Under the pieces are notes generated by a model. The model ran no database searches, had not been told where the DNA came from, and saw only the letters and a program-made list of their open reading frames with translations. From Subtercola lobariae (GTDB lineage: Bacteria > Actinomycetota > Actinomycetes > Actinomycetales > Microbacteriaceae): a stretch of 64,000 nt of DNA. Of the stretch, positions 51,726-59,678 are shown one piece after another. Position 1 is the first letter of the stretch. Each line of letters starts with the position of its first letter. The stretch covers positions 1-64,000 of the forward strand of contig NZ_BMGP01000001.1 in NCBI RefSeq assembly GCF_014640255.1, read 5' to 3'. The position numbers were made by a program, and so were the translations under genes.

Positions 51726-53996
51726 ATGACGCTCACGGGCGCACTAGCGGGGCCGATCTCCGGCCTCAAATACGAGACCCCCACCCACAGCGGGCTGACC
51801 GGCGAGCGGGGTGAGTTCTTCTACGAAGAGGGCGAACGTGTCGCGTTTCTAGTGGGCAACACCGCCATCGGCAACGTCACCGGCAGGCCGAACGTGAACC
51901 TGGCGCAGATCGTGGCGCGGGTCGACGGCGACATCGCCAAGCTCAAAGACGCCGGCGTGACGAACGTCGCTCGTTTCGTCTTCACTCTCGGCCGCGACCC
52001 GATTCGCGACCACGGCACGCACATCGCGCCCGAGGTGCACGACATCATCGGCGACCGGATGCTCGACTTTCGTCACGACGTGAACTTCGAGGCCACCACG
52101 CTGCTCGACAAGGTGCAGCAGTTCAGCGTCGACCCTGTCGTGCTCGAGCTGCTCAACGACCTCAACGCGGCCGGAGTCTTCGCCGGCGACGAGCCGCGTG
52201 AGCTGTGCACTCCGGCCAACGCCCGAAACGAGGTGCGGCGAAACGTGCAAGGCATTCTGCGTTTTCGCGATGTGAAGATCGAGCTGGCCAACGGTTCGTA
52301 CGTTCTCGCCGACGTCTTTCGGCCGGCCGCCGAGGGAACCTACCCGGTCATCATCAGCTGCGGCCCGTACGGCAAGGCCTTCAACCACCACTCCATCGCC
52401 TTCGGCAGCGACGCAGACCTCGAAAAGCACGAGCTGATGGAAGAAGACTATTTTCTGGGCAACTCGGGCGGCCTGCAGTTCGAGAACCACGAAACGGTCA
52501 ACACCGCGGCCTGGGTGCCCGACGGGTACGCGGTCGTTCGCGTCGACATGCCGGGCTCGGGCAACAACCCGGGCCAGGTCGCACCCTGGGGAATCGCGGG
52601 CGCGGAGGCGTTGCGCGACTCCATCGACTGGGCAGGCGAGCAAGACTGGTCGAACGGAAACGTGGGCACTTGGGGCATGTCGTACCTCGCCATGAGTCAA
52701 CACCAGGCGGCGAGCCTCAAACCGAAACACCTCACGGCGATGATCGCCATCGGCACCGACGTTGATCTGTACGAAGAAGTGGCCTACGGCGGCGGAATCT
52801 TCAACGAGCAGTTCTGGTCGATCTGGAAGATGTCAGGAATCATGCCGGCCGTCGTCGGTGAACCCGACGTCGCCGATTTCACGACCACGCTGAAGAAGCT
52901 GCCTTTTCGCGACTCAGACCCCGAAACCGCCTTCGGCCCGCGGGCGAACATCTTCATGAGCCCAGACCTCAGCGACGTGACGGTTCCGCTCTGGGCGGTC
53001 GCGGCGACAACCCACGTCGCTCACTTTCACCAGCTCGGCGGCAGCGGGGCCTACCTTGCCACGCCCACCCCGAACAAGAAGTTTGACTTCTGGGAAGACT
53101 GGTTTCAGAAGGCCTACGCGGCCGAAACGGTTGCGAGCCACAAGGCGTTCTTCGACCACTGGCTGAAGGGCATCGACAACGGCATCATGAGCGAGCCGCC
53201 GATTCGCCTCGAAGTGCGCACCGGCAACGGCGCATCGTTCGTGCTGAGTGAACACGAGTGGCCTGTCGCCCGCACGCAGTACACCCGGTGGTATCTGGAT
53301 GCCGCGGCCGCCGACTGGGCAGGCACGAGCGCGCGCTCAGACTTCTTGACATTGGCGGCAACCGAGCCTGCCACCGAGCGCGACGCGAGCTACTCTGCCG
53401 AGGTAGCACTTTTGCCGCCGGGCGTGGGAGCGGCCATCCGTCTCGACCCTGCTTCACCCCAGTCGCACCCGAGCGTGAACGGCATCTCGTTCATCAGCGA
53501 GCCGCTCACCGAAGATCTGGTGCTCGCGGGCTACGGTAAGGCCGGCTTCTGGGTGTCGTCGAGCAGCACCGACCTCGACATCTACGTGTCAGTGCGGGCT
53601 GTAAGCGAAGATGGCCGCGAGGTCGACTACACCAGCTTCGCCACCATGGGGTTCGGCGATCGGCCGACGCCCTTGATGAAAGGCTGGCTGAAGGCGTCGC
53701 ACCGCACGCTCGACCCCGAGCGCAGCACCGAGTACAGCCCCAAGCACACCCACCGGGTGGCCGACTACGCGCCGCTGACCCCTGGCGAGCTGGTGCCTGT
53801 CGAGATCGAGTTGATTCCCAACACGGGGCTGGTTCGCGCGGGGCACCGTCTGCGCGTCGACATTCAGCCTTACGACGGGGTGGCCCACGGCATGCATCAC
53901 GCCTACGACCCGAGCTACCACGACGGCGCGACGAACACGGTCTTCACGGGCGGAGTGCACCCCGGCTACATACAGCTGCCGATCATCCCGCGCTGA
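51726..53996 (+). CDS. CocE/NonD family hydrolase with an extra N-terminal beta domain
   Basis: 756 residues. The alpha/beta hydrolase part starts near 170 (VKIELANGSYVLADVFRP), with nucleophile Ser in GTWGMSYLAMSQ, then a cap and the C-terminal jelly-roll of CocE/NonD and X-Pro dipeptidyl peptidases. The first 170 residues are an addition: GLKYETPTHSGLTGERGEFFYEEGERVAFLVGNTAIG is like small beta domains of secreted lipoproteins, yet no signal peptide is present. Probably an esterase or amidase on the substrate of the TetR-controlled pathway. GAGGAG precedes the ATG. Confidence 0.9.
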   Translation: MTLTGALAGPISGLKYETPTHSGLTGERGEFFYEEGERVAFLVGNTAIGNVTGRPNVNLAQIVARVDGDIAKLKDAGVTNVARFVFTLGRDPIRDHGTHIAPEVHDIIGDRMLDFRHDVNFEATTLLDKVQQFSVDPVVLELLNDLNAAGVFAGDEPRELCTPANARNEVRRNVQGILRFRDVKIELANGSYVLADVFRPAAEGTYPVIISCGPYGKAFNHHSIAFGSDADLEKHELMEEDYFLGNSGGLQFENHETVNTAAWVPDGYAVVRVDMPGSGNNPGQVAPWGIAGAEALRDSIDWAGEQDWSNGNVGTWGMSYLAMSQHQAASLKPKHLTAMIAIGTDVDLYEEVAYGGGIFNEQFWSIWKMSGIMPAVVGEPDVADFTTTLKKLPFRDSDPETAFGPRANIFMSPDLSDVTVPLWAVAATTHVAHFHQLGGSGAYLATPTPNKKFDFWEDWFQKAYAAETVASHKAFFDHWLKGIDNGIMSEPPIRLEVRTGNGASFVLSEHEWPVARTQYTRWYLDAAAADWAGTSARSDFLTLAATEPATERDASYSAEVALLPPGVGAAIRLDPASPQSHPSVNGISFISEPLTEDLVLAGYGKAGFWVSSSSTDLDIYVSVRAVSEDGREVDYTSFATMGFGDRPTPLMKGWLKASHRTLDPERSTEYSPKHTHRVADYAPLTPGELVPVEIELIPNTGLVRAGHRLRVDIQPYDGVAHGMHHAYDPSYHDGATNTVFTGGVHPGYIQLPIIPR

Positions 53997-54204
53997 CCAG
54001 AGCGGTCAGGCGTTCGCTCGCCAGCCACAGGTCTTCGGCGTTGCCGTGGTCGTACGAGAGGGGTGACGATTTCATGATGGTGCCGCGGTCGATGTAGGCG
54101 CCCGTGGTGTCTGCGAACTCGGTGCCTGTGACGAGCGATGCGAGCGTGGCGCCAGATTCGGCCGCAGTGCTGCGTTTGCCTATGAGGGCGCCTATGACGG
54201 GGCC
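53983..54204 (-). pseudogene. C-terminal remnant of an SDR gene
   Basis: On the minus strand the last 73 codons before a stop read as the end of a short-chain dehydrogenase of the protochlorophyllide-reductase-like group (GALIGKRSTAAESGATLASLV, EFADTTGAYIDRG, KSSPLSYDHGNAEDLWLASERL). Upstream the frame turns into antisense of the phosphodiesterase gene and carries no cofactor or YxxxK motif. It is a truncated, non-functional gene end that overlaps the CocE stop by 14 bases. Confidence 0.65.
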
Positions 54205-54233
54205 TATGACCCGCACTGCGGCATGATGGGGCC

Positions 54234-54752
54234 ATGAAACTGCTGTTGATGGCCGACACCCACGTGCCCAAGCGCGCGCGGGCGTTGCCCGACGAGGTGT
54301 GGCGGGCGGTCGACGAAGCCGACGTGGTGATTCACGCCGGTGACTGGGTGGATGCCGCCACCCTCGACGCACTCGAGTCGCGGGCGGCGAGGCTCGTCGG
54401 CGTGGTGGGCAACAACGACGGCGCCGAACTGCGCGTGCGCCTGCCCGAGGTCGCGCGGTTGACGCTCGACGGTCTGCGGTTCGCGGTGGTGCATGAGACC
54501 GGCGCCGCATCCGGTCGCGAACGTCGCGCGGACGAGGCCTTCCCGGGCATCGATGTGCTCGTCTTCGGGCATAGCCACATTCCTTGGAACACCCTGACCC
54601 CCGCGGGCACACGGATGCTCAACCCCGGCTCGCCGACAGACCGCCGCCGTCAGCCCCACGGCACCTACCTCACCGCGGTCATCGCCGATGGCGCCCTCAC
54701 CGACCTGACCCTCCACCCCATCAAGCAGCCGTACGGACTGCGGCGCACGTGA
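54234..54752 (+). CDS. Metallophosphoesterase (YfcE/MJ0936 type)
   Basis: 172 residues. Metal-binding motifs MADTHVP, VIHAGDWVD, VGNNDG and FGHSHIP are in order; the HG pair that usually follows is VVHETG. Its small size fits YfcE-like phosphodiesterases. Natural substrate unknown. It stands alone. Confidence 0.92.
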   Translation: MKLLLMADTHVPKRARALPDEVWRAVDEADVVIHAGDWVDAATLDALESRAARLVGVVGNNDGAELRVRLPEVARLTLDGLRFAVVHETGAASGRERRADEAFPGIDVLVFGHSHIPWNTLTPAGTRMLNPGSPTDRRRQPHGTYLTAVIADGALTDLTLHPIKQPYGLRRT

Positions 54753-54777
54753 CATTGCCGACACAGAGCAAAAGCGC

Positions 54778-54825
54778 TTGTTATAGTTTGTTATAGAACC
54801 CCAGAAGTATAACAATCTATAACAA
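54778..54825. promoter_or_regulatory. Four-copy palindrome before the AAA ATPase gene
   Basis: TTGTTATAG occurs at 54778-54786 and 54788-54796; its inverse at 54807-54815 (GTATAACAA, one change) and 54817-54825 (CTATAACAA). Copies within each pair are spaced exactly 10 bases, one helical turn, and the pairs face each other across AACCCCAGAA. It ends 6 bases before the GTG start and covers the RBS flank. It looks like an operator for two dimers or an iteron-like site; as RNA it would form a 19-bp hairpin. Confidence 0.75.
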
Positions 54826-54831
54826 AGGATC

Positions 54832-55986
54832 GTGGTGCAACCCAGCCCATACACACCCGGCGAGGTGGCCAGTAGTGTGCCCGGCCGGGTGCTTCAACTC
54901 GCCGAGTTTGAAGAGCGACTCTCGTACCTGGTCGACCTCAAACGACTCGTCGGCCGCATTCACGTGGATCTTGCACCTCGCGGGTTTGGCAAGACTTCAC
55001 TGCTGAGACAGTACCAACGCCGTGCCACAGAGCGCGATGTGCTGACAATCTGGGTGACCGCGGGCGAAGAGCTGGGCCTCATCGGGCAGATAGTCGCGGC
55101 AATCCGCACCGCGACAGCGGGCTGGGGCGCCAAGAATCGCGCGCGATTGGTGGGCTTGCTCGACTCGCTCGCGCTCAGCGTGGGTGTTCCGGGTTTCGCT
55201 AAACTCGACGCAACATTCGACAGAAAACCCGGGGTCGCACAGCCTGTCGGGGTTCGCGAATTCGAACAAGTGATCCGTACGACAGCGGGTCAGGGCGACT
55301 CCGCTGGCTTGGTTCTTTTCATCGATGAGATTCAGGCCGCCGACGCGGCAGGCCTTCGAACGTTGGCTTATGCATGGCAACATTTGCAAGCCGAAGGTAC
55401 AGATGTGCCCGCGGCTGTGTTCGCTGCTGGTCTGCCCGACGCCCCAGAGAAAATATCCGCGGTCGTCACCTTCGCCGAGCGAATCGCGTTTCGACCGCTC
55501 GAGCGGCTCAGCGCAGACGCCGAGGAGATCGCCATCGGCGTTCCCGCCCAGCTCCTCGGGGTTTCTTGGCAGACAGACGCCCTTGTCTCGGCCGTCGAAG
55601 TGGCGGGCGGCTACCCGTATACGCTGCAGCTCATCGCAGACGCTTCATGGTCCGCGGCGGGCAGGCCCGACTCCGGCGGCGAGATCACGGTTGACGACGT
55701 ACGCGAGGGGCAGCAGGCGATGCGCGGTGACCTCGACGCACTCTTCCGCGCTCGATGGTCGAACGCGACGCCGCTTGAGCGCGATCTGATGACGGCAATG
55801 GCAGAGTTCGGTGACGCGCCAGTCGGTCGGGCCGAACTCGCACAGCGCCTCGGGGTGACGATAGCGAGTTTCTCCGTTCCCCGTGCGCGATTGATCGACA
55901 AAGGGTTCATTCAAGCTTCAGCGCGAGGGATGCTCGAATTCACGATTCCCGGATTCGCTTCGTTCGTTCGAGAACGGCAAGAGTAA
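54832..55986 (+). CDS. AAA ATPase with C-terminal winged helix (Orc/Cdc6-like layout), function unknown
   Basis: 384 residues, GTG start with AAAGGA just ahead. Walker A is LAPRGFGKTSLLRQY (about 47-60), Walker B LVLFIDEIQAADAAGL (about 160), sensor-like VFAAGLPDAPEKI and lid VSAVEVAGGYPYTLQLIA. The end (about 320-380: LERDLMTAMAEFGDAPVGRAELAQRLGVTIASFSVPRARLIDKGFI) is a winged helix. This plan is shared by archaeal-type AAA ATPases, Orc1/Cdc6 initiators and some phage proteins. No partner gene is near. DNA binding to the palindrome in front is a natural guess. Confidence 0.85.
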   Translation: MVQPSPYTPGEVASSVPGRVLQLAEFEERLSYLVDLKRLVGRIHVDLAPRGFGKTSLLRQYQRRATERDVLTIWVTAGEELGLIGQIVAAIRTATAGWGAKNRARLVGLLDSLALSVGVPGFAKLDATFDRKPGVAQPVGVREFEQVIRTTAGQGDSAGLVLFIDEIQAADAAGLRTLAYAWQHLQAEGTDVPAAVFAAGLPDAPEKISAVVTFAERIAFRPLERLSADAEEIAIGVPAQLLGVSWQTDALVSAVEVAGGYPYTLQLIADASWSAAGRPDSGGEITVDDVREGQQAMRGDLDALFRARWSNATPLERDLMTAMAEFGDAPVGRAELAQRLGVTIASFSVPRARLIDKGFIQASARGMLEFTIPGFASFVRERQE

Positions 55987-56021
55987 GGCGTCTGCGAGTC
56001 TGCGGTGGGTATGATCCGAGG

Positions 56022-56960
56022 GTGACCGTGACCGCTGAGGGGCTCGCCGAACTGCGTGGGGGGCTGCTCGCGTTCTGCTACCAATTGCTCGGTTCGCCGT
56101 TCGATGCCGAAGACGCCGTGCAAGACACGCTCGAGCGAGCGTGGCGCGCGCGTGGGTCGTTCGATCCGGCCGTCGCGGCGCTCACGACGTGGGTCTTTCG
56201 TATTGCGCGCAACGTCTGCTTCGACCGGTTGCGGGATGCGCCCCGGCGGCCGCTGCCTCGTGACCTGAGCGAGCCCGGCATCGACGTGGGCGCGCCACTC
56301 GTGCCGGCGTTCGACGTGCCGTGGCTGATGCCCGCCCCCACGAAGTGGTTCGACGAATCTGGGCCTGAGCGCGCTGTCATCAGGGCAGACAGCGTACGAC
56401 TCGCCGTCACTGCGGTGCTTCAGGCCCTGCCGCCGCGGCAACGTGGGGTTTTCATTCTTCGTGATGTGTTCGGATATTCGGCAGCCGAGACGGCGGCCGT
56501 TCTCGAAATCAGTGTGGCCGCAGCCAATTCGGCGCTGCAGCGGGCGCGGGTGGCGATCGGCGACCGAACTGCTCGCCCGGCGCCGTTGAGCAGCGACGCG
56601 GTCGAGCGCTACGCACGCGCCATCGAACGGGCAGACGTCACGGCCCTCGCAGGCTTGGTCGCCGATGACGTTCTCTTCGAGATGCCACCCGTGCCGCAGT
56701 GGTCGATCGGCCGCGAAACCTATGCGGCCTTCATGGCCCAGCTGTTCGTCTGGCGCGGGTCGAGCTGGGCAACCCGGCCGATTTCTGCGAACGGGCAGCC
56801 AGGCTTTCTGCTCTACCTCGTCACCGCCGCCGGCCTCGAGCCGCACACCGTTCAAGTATTCGAAGCGGATGCCGCCGGCCAGAGAATCGGGCACGTGCTG
56901 GTCTACCAAGACCCTCGTCTGTTCGCTCTCTTCGAGAACGAGTTCGTCGTCGACCGATGA
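56022..56960 (+). CDS. ECF sigma factor with C-terminal SnoaL-like domain (SigG/SigX5 type)
   Basis: 312 residues, GTG start. Region 2: GLLAFCYQLLGSPFDAEDAVQDTLERAWRA with TTWVFRIARNVCFDRLR; region 4: LQALPPRQRGVFILRDVFGYSAAETAAVLEISVAAANSALQRAR. From about 195 a SnoaL-like domain follows (VERYARAIERADVTALAGLVADDVLFEMPPVPQW). Such sigmas are held in check by the C-terminal domain instead of an anti-sigma factor. No anti-sigma gene is adjacent. Confidence 0.92.
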   Translation: MTVTAEGLAELRGGLLAFCYQLLGSPFDAEDAVQDTLERAWRARGSFDPAVAALTTWVFRIARNVCFDRLRDAPRRPLPRDLSEPGIDVGAPLVPAFDVPWLMPAPTKWFDESGPERAVIRADSVRLAVTAVLQALPPRQRGVFILRDVFGYSAAETAAVLEISVAAANSALQRARVAIGDRTARPAPLSSDAVERYARAIERADVTALAGLVADDVLFEMPPVPQWSIGRETYAAFMAQLFVWRGSSWATRPISANGQPGFLLYLVTAAGLEPHTVQVFEADAAGQRIGHVLVYQDPRLFALFENEFVVDR

Positions 56961-57052
56961 GTTTCGGTGTTGTCGCTCGTAAACCTTGGTGAAGCATCCA
57001 TTCGCCGGCAGCGATTCTGCGCTCGCCGGCCCCCAGGCAAGGAGCCCACACC

Positions 57053-57607
57053 ATGGCACGCATCATCGTTGCGCAATTCATCACTCTCGACGGCGTGATC
57101 GAAGACCCCGACGGGTCTGACGGCACCCCGTTCGGCGGCTGGGCGTTCAGGCACGGCCGCGAAGCGGTCGCAGGCGACAAGTTCGGCTACGGCTCGATCT
57201 TGCAGACCGGCGTCTTTCTGTTCGGCCGCACGACCTGGCAGCACTTCTCGACGCTCTGGCCGGGGCGCGACGATTCCTTCGCGAAGGCGCTCAACGCGGC
57301 CGACAAGGCGGTGGCCACTCGGTCAGAAGTGGATGCCGCCCAGTGGCAGAATTCCCGCGTCGTCGACGGCGACGTGCTCGAGTGGGCGCGGCGAGAGGCG
57401 GCGCATCGCGACGTGGTGGTGATCGGCAGCAGTTCGCTGGTCGACCTCTTTGTGGAGGCCGGGGCTGTCGGCGAGTACCGGTTGCGCGTGTTTTCGACGG
57501 CCGCGGGCGCGGGGCGCCGGCTGTTCCCGCGTGGTCAGCGGCTCGAGCTGGTCAGCGCCGAGCGCATGGGGCCGACAGTTCTCACGATTTACACGCCCGA
57601 GGGGTGA
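57053..57607 (+). CDS. Dihydrofolate reductase family protein (RibD C-terminal type)
   Basis: 184 residues. IIVAQFITLDGVIEDPDG, GVFLFGRTTWQHFSTLWPG and VIGSSSLVDLFVEAGAVGEYRLRVFSTAAGAGRRLFP are the YwjB/RibD-C motifs. These stand-alone proteins bind NADPH; their natural substrate is mostly unknown. AAGGAG lies upstream of the ATG. Confidence 0.92.
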   Translation: MARIIVAQFITLDGVIEDPDGSDGTPFGGWAFRHGREAVAGDKFGYGSILQTGVFLFGRTTWQHFSTLWPGRDDSFAKALNAADKAVATRSEVDAAQWQNSRVVDGDVLEWARREAAHRDVVVIGSSSLVDLFVEAGAVGEYRLRVFSTAAGAGRRLFPRGQRLELVSAERMGPTVLTIYTPEG

Positions 57608-57670
57608 GCCGGGCATCCTGCGGCCGGGGCCACCGCCGACCGGAACCGACGTAACCGGAGGCGAACCGGG

Positions 57671-57730
57671 GCACGTCGACGAAAGGATGCCGGGCGATCA
57701 GGCACGTCGACAAAAGGGTGCCGGGCGATC
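57671..57730 (+). repeat. 29-bp direct repeat, two copies
   Basis: 57671-57699 and 57702-57730 match at 27 of 29 positions (period 31). They fill the gap between the DHFR-like gene and the convergent SDR gene. No function visible. Confidence 0.8.
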
Positions 57731-57752
57731 CAGGCAACCTTTCAGCCCCCGG

Positions 57753-58484
57753 TTACCAGGGCAGCGGGCCCTCGTTACCGACGAAGGTGCCGGTCTGGCC
57801 ATCGGGGCCGAGTTGCGCCAGCTGCACGATGATCTCGGCGCCCTGCTCGACGGTGTTGATTTGCATTCCCGAGGCGCGCAGTTCGTCGATGGAGGGCGCG
57901 TCGGCGGGGCGCGGCCCGGTGAATTCGGTGGCGGTGAGACCGGGCGTCGCCGAATTCACGCGCCAGCGGGGGTGCGCCTGGGCGTACTGGATGGTCAGCA
58001 TGTTGAGGGCCGCCTTCGACATGGGGTAGGCGAGCATGCTCCAGCGGGTATCCGGGCTCGCGTTCAGTGTGAGCGACCCGACGGCGCTCGACACGTTCAC
58101 GACGACCGGGGTCTCGCTCGCCTCGAGCAGCGGAGTGAACGCATCGAGCACGGCAGCCGCGCCGAACACATTCGTGTCGAACACGAGGCGCAGGTCGTCG
58201 ATGGTCGCCTCGCCCGGCGGCCGCTGGGCTCCCGCGATTCCGGCGTTGTTCACAAGCACATCGAGCGCCCCGGCCTCCGAGCGAATGCGCGCGACAGCTT
58301 CGGCGATGGAGGCGGCGTCAGTAGCGTCGAGTTGAATCGGCGTGGCGCCGATCTCGGCGGCGACCTCGGTGCCGCTCTCGAGATTGCGGGCGCCGAGGTA
58401 AACGGTGTGGCCGGCTGCCGCGAGACGTCGGGCGACTTCGCGCCCGACCCCACGAGTGGCTCCGGTGACAAGTGTGGTGGTCAT
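57753..58484 (-). CDS. Short-chain dehydrogenase/reductase (SDR)
   Basis: 243 residues. TGATRGVGREVARRL (cofactor), LVNNAGIAG, NVSSAVGSL (Ser) and AYPMSKAALN (Tyr-X3-Lys) give a complete classical SDR. It is NADP-type judged by GARNLE at the end of strand 2. Substrate unknown. Stands alone; the 88-bp gap upstream (58485-58572) shows nothing. Confidence 0.93.
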   Translation of the reverse strand: MTTTLVTGATRGVGREVARRLAAAGHTVYLGARNLESGTEVAAEIGATPIQLDATDAASIAEAVARIRSEAGALDVLVNNAGIAGAQRPPGEATIDDLRLVFDTNVFGAAAVLDAFTPLLEASETPVVVNVSSAVGSLTLNASPDTRWSMLAYPMSKAALNMLTIQYAQAHPRWRVNSATPGLTATEFTGPRPADAPSIDELRASGMQINTVEQGAEIIVQLAQLGPDGQTGTFVGNEGPLPW

Positions 58485-58572
58485 AGTTCAATTCTGCACC
58501 CGTGCCACGGTGTCTGCCCCGGTCGGCCGTTCGGCGCGCATTCCTTGCGTGGGCGGGTCGTCGTCGGCGTAC

Positions 58573-58959
58573 TCAGCGGCCGCCACTCGCAATGTAGTGC
58601 TGGCCGTCGTAATGCAGGTCGAGAGTGGCGATGACGCCACCCTCGAACGTGAAGAATTCGGCGAACCGCACCTCGCCGCCAGGCAGAGTGGAGTCATACA
58701 GCACGGCCGAGGCGGTGTCATCGTGAACTTCGCGCACGATGTCGATGCTCTGCACCGTGGCGATGAAACCGCTCACCCCGTGCAAGAAGCCCTCGGTGGA
58801 GTCGGGGCGGTGGCCGGCGAGCGATCCGGTGAAATCGAGGTGCGGCGAGAGTATCGGGCGCAGCGTGTCGCCCGTACCGAACTCCGCCGGGCCGCCGGTG
58901 AGAATTCGGTAGTACTCCTGCAGCGCCTCGGGCGCTGAGGCTGAAAGGGATTTCGACAT
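58573..58959 (-). CDS. NTF2/SnoaL-like protein
   Basis: 128 residues from the ATG at 58959. SAPEALQEYYRILTGGPAEFGTGDTLRPILSPHLDFTGSLAGHRP and RFAEFFTFEGGVIATLDLHYD fit the SnoaL-like fold. It is divergent from an HxlR regulator and its promoter lies in the gap, so HxlR probably controls it. Confidence 0.82.
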   Translation of the reverse strand: MSKSLSASAPEALQEYYRILTGGPAEFGTGDTLRPILSPHLDFTGSLAGHRPDSTEGFLHGVSGFIATVQSIDIVREVHDDTASAVLYDSTLPGGEVRFAEFFTFEGGVIATLDLHYDGQHYIASGGR

Positions 58960-58990
58960 GTTGCTTCCTTCCTTCGTTGAATTACTATAA

Positions 58991-59019
58991 AATATGAAGT
59001 GCAAAGTTGATTTTGTCAA
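58991..59019 (-). promoter_or_regulatory. Promoter of the NTF2-like gene
   Basis: On the minus strand TTGACA (59014-59019) and CATATT (58991-58996) are spaced by 17 bases, 32 bases ahead of the start at 58959. The AT-rich gap is shared with the divergent hxlR gene, whose start is 13 bases away, so HxlR likely binds here. Confidence 0.65.
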
Positions 59020-59031
59020 GTAGGGATGTTC

Positions 59032-59670
59032 ATGAAATCGTATGGGCAATTGTGCTCAGCCGCGCGTGCTCTCGACATCGTCGGTGATCGGTGGAATCTG
59101 CTCATCGTGCGCGAGCTGCTCATTCGGCGGCAGATTCGATTCACCGACCTGCAGGCCGGGCTGCCGGGCATCGCCCCGAATCTCCTCGTCTCACGGCTGC
59201 GCGAGCTAGAGGAGAACGGAGTCGTGCGGCGCGACACCGCAGTCGCGCCTGCCACCGGGCTGCTCTACGCCCTCACCGAGCGCGGCCGTGAACTCGACGG
59301 CGTGGTGCGCGAACTGGTCAAGTGGGGCGCGCCGACCATCGTCGATGCCCCACCCGACGCCACCTTTCAGATGCACTGGCTCAGCCTGCCGGCCCGGTTC
59401 TTGCTGAAAGACTCACGCCCAGACGACGCCCCCATCACCATTCGGTTCGGCGACCCGCGCGACGGTTTCGACCTCGTCGTGGCGAACGGAACGACCGCCG
59501 TCGAACCCTGCCGCCTCGATGCCACTCCCGGGGCGACCGTCACCGGCCCTGGCCTATCTCTCGTCGGCCTTCTGCAGGGCGCGATTCCCCTGGCGGGCGC
59601 GGCCGCCTACGGCATCACAGTCGACGGCGCACCGGATGCTCTACCGAGGGTTCTGCCCAGCTCGCGTTGA
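59032..59670 (+). CDS. HxlR family transcriptional regulator
   Basis: 212 residues; the ATG at 59032 has AGGG 6 bases ahead and is preferred over the ATG at 59026. The HxlR helix-turn-helix is textbook: YGQLCSAARALDIVGDRWNLLIVRELL, RFTDLQAGLPGIAPNLLVSRLRELEENGVV. The extra C-terminal domain of about 110 residues (sterol-carrier-like, IRFGDPRDGFDLVVANGT) occurs in a subset of the family and may bind a ligand. Confidence 0.92.
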   Translation: MKSYGQLCSAARALDIVGDRWNLLIVRELLIRRQIRFTDLQAGLPGIAPNLLVSRLRELEENGVVRRDTAVAPATGLLYALTERGRELDGVVRELVKWGAPTIVDAPPDATFQMHWLSLPARFLLKDSRPDDAPITIRFGDPRDGFDLVVANGTTAVEPCRLDATPGATVTGPGLSLVGLLQGAIPLAGAAAYGITVDGAPDALPRVLPSSR

Positions 59671-59678
59671 GCATCCCG

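Noticed and set aside
53966-54271. 101-codon minus-strand frame behind CocE
   Set aside because: The neighbouring minus frame carries the recognisable SDR tail; this one is His/Arg-rich noise.
57450-58634. 394-codon plus-strand frame over the DHFR-like end and the SDR gene
   Set aside because: Low-complexity Gly/Arg/His translation, antisense of a complete SDR; contains the 29-bp repeat.
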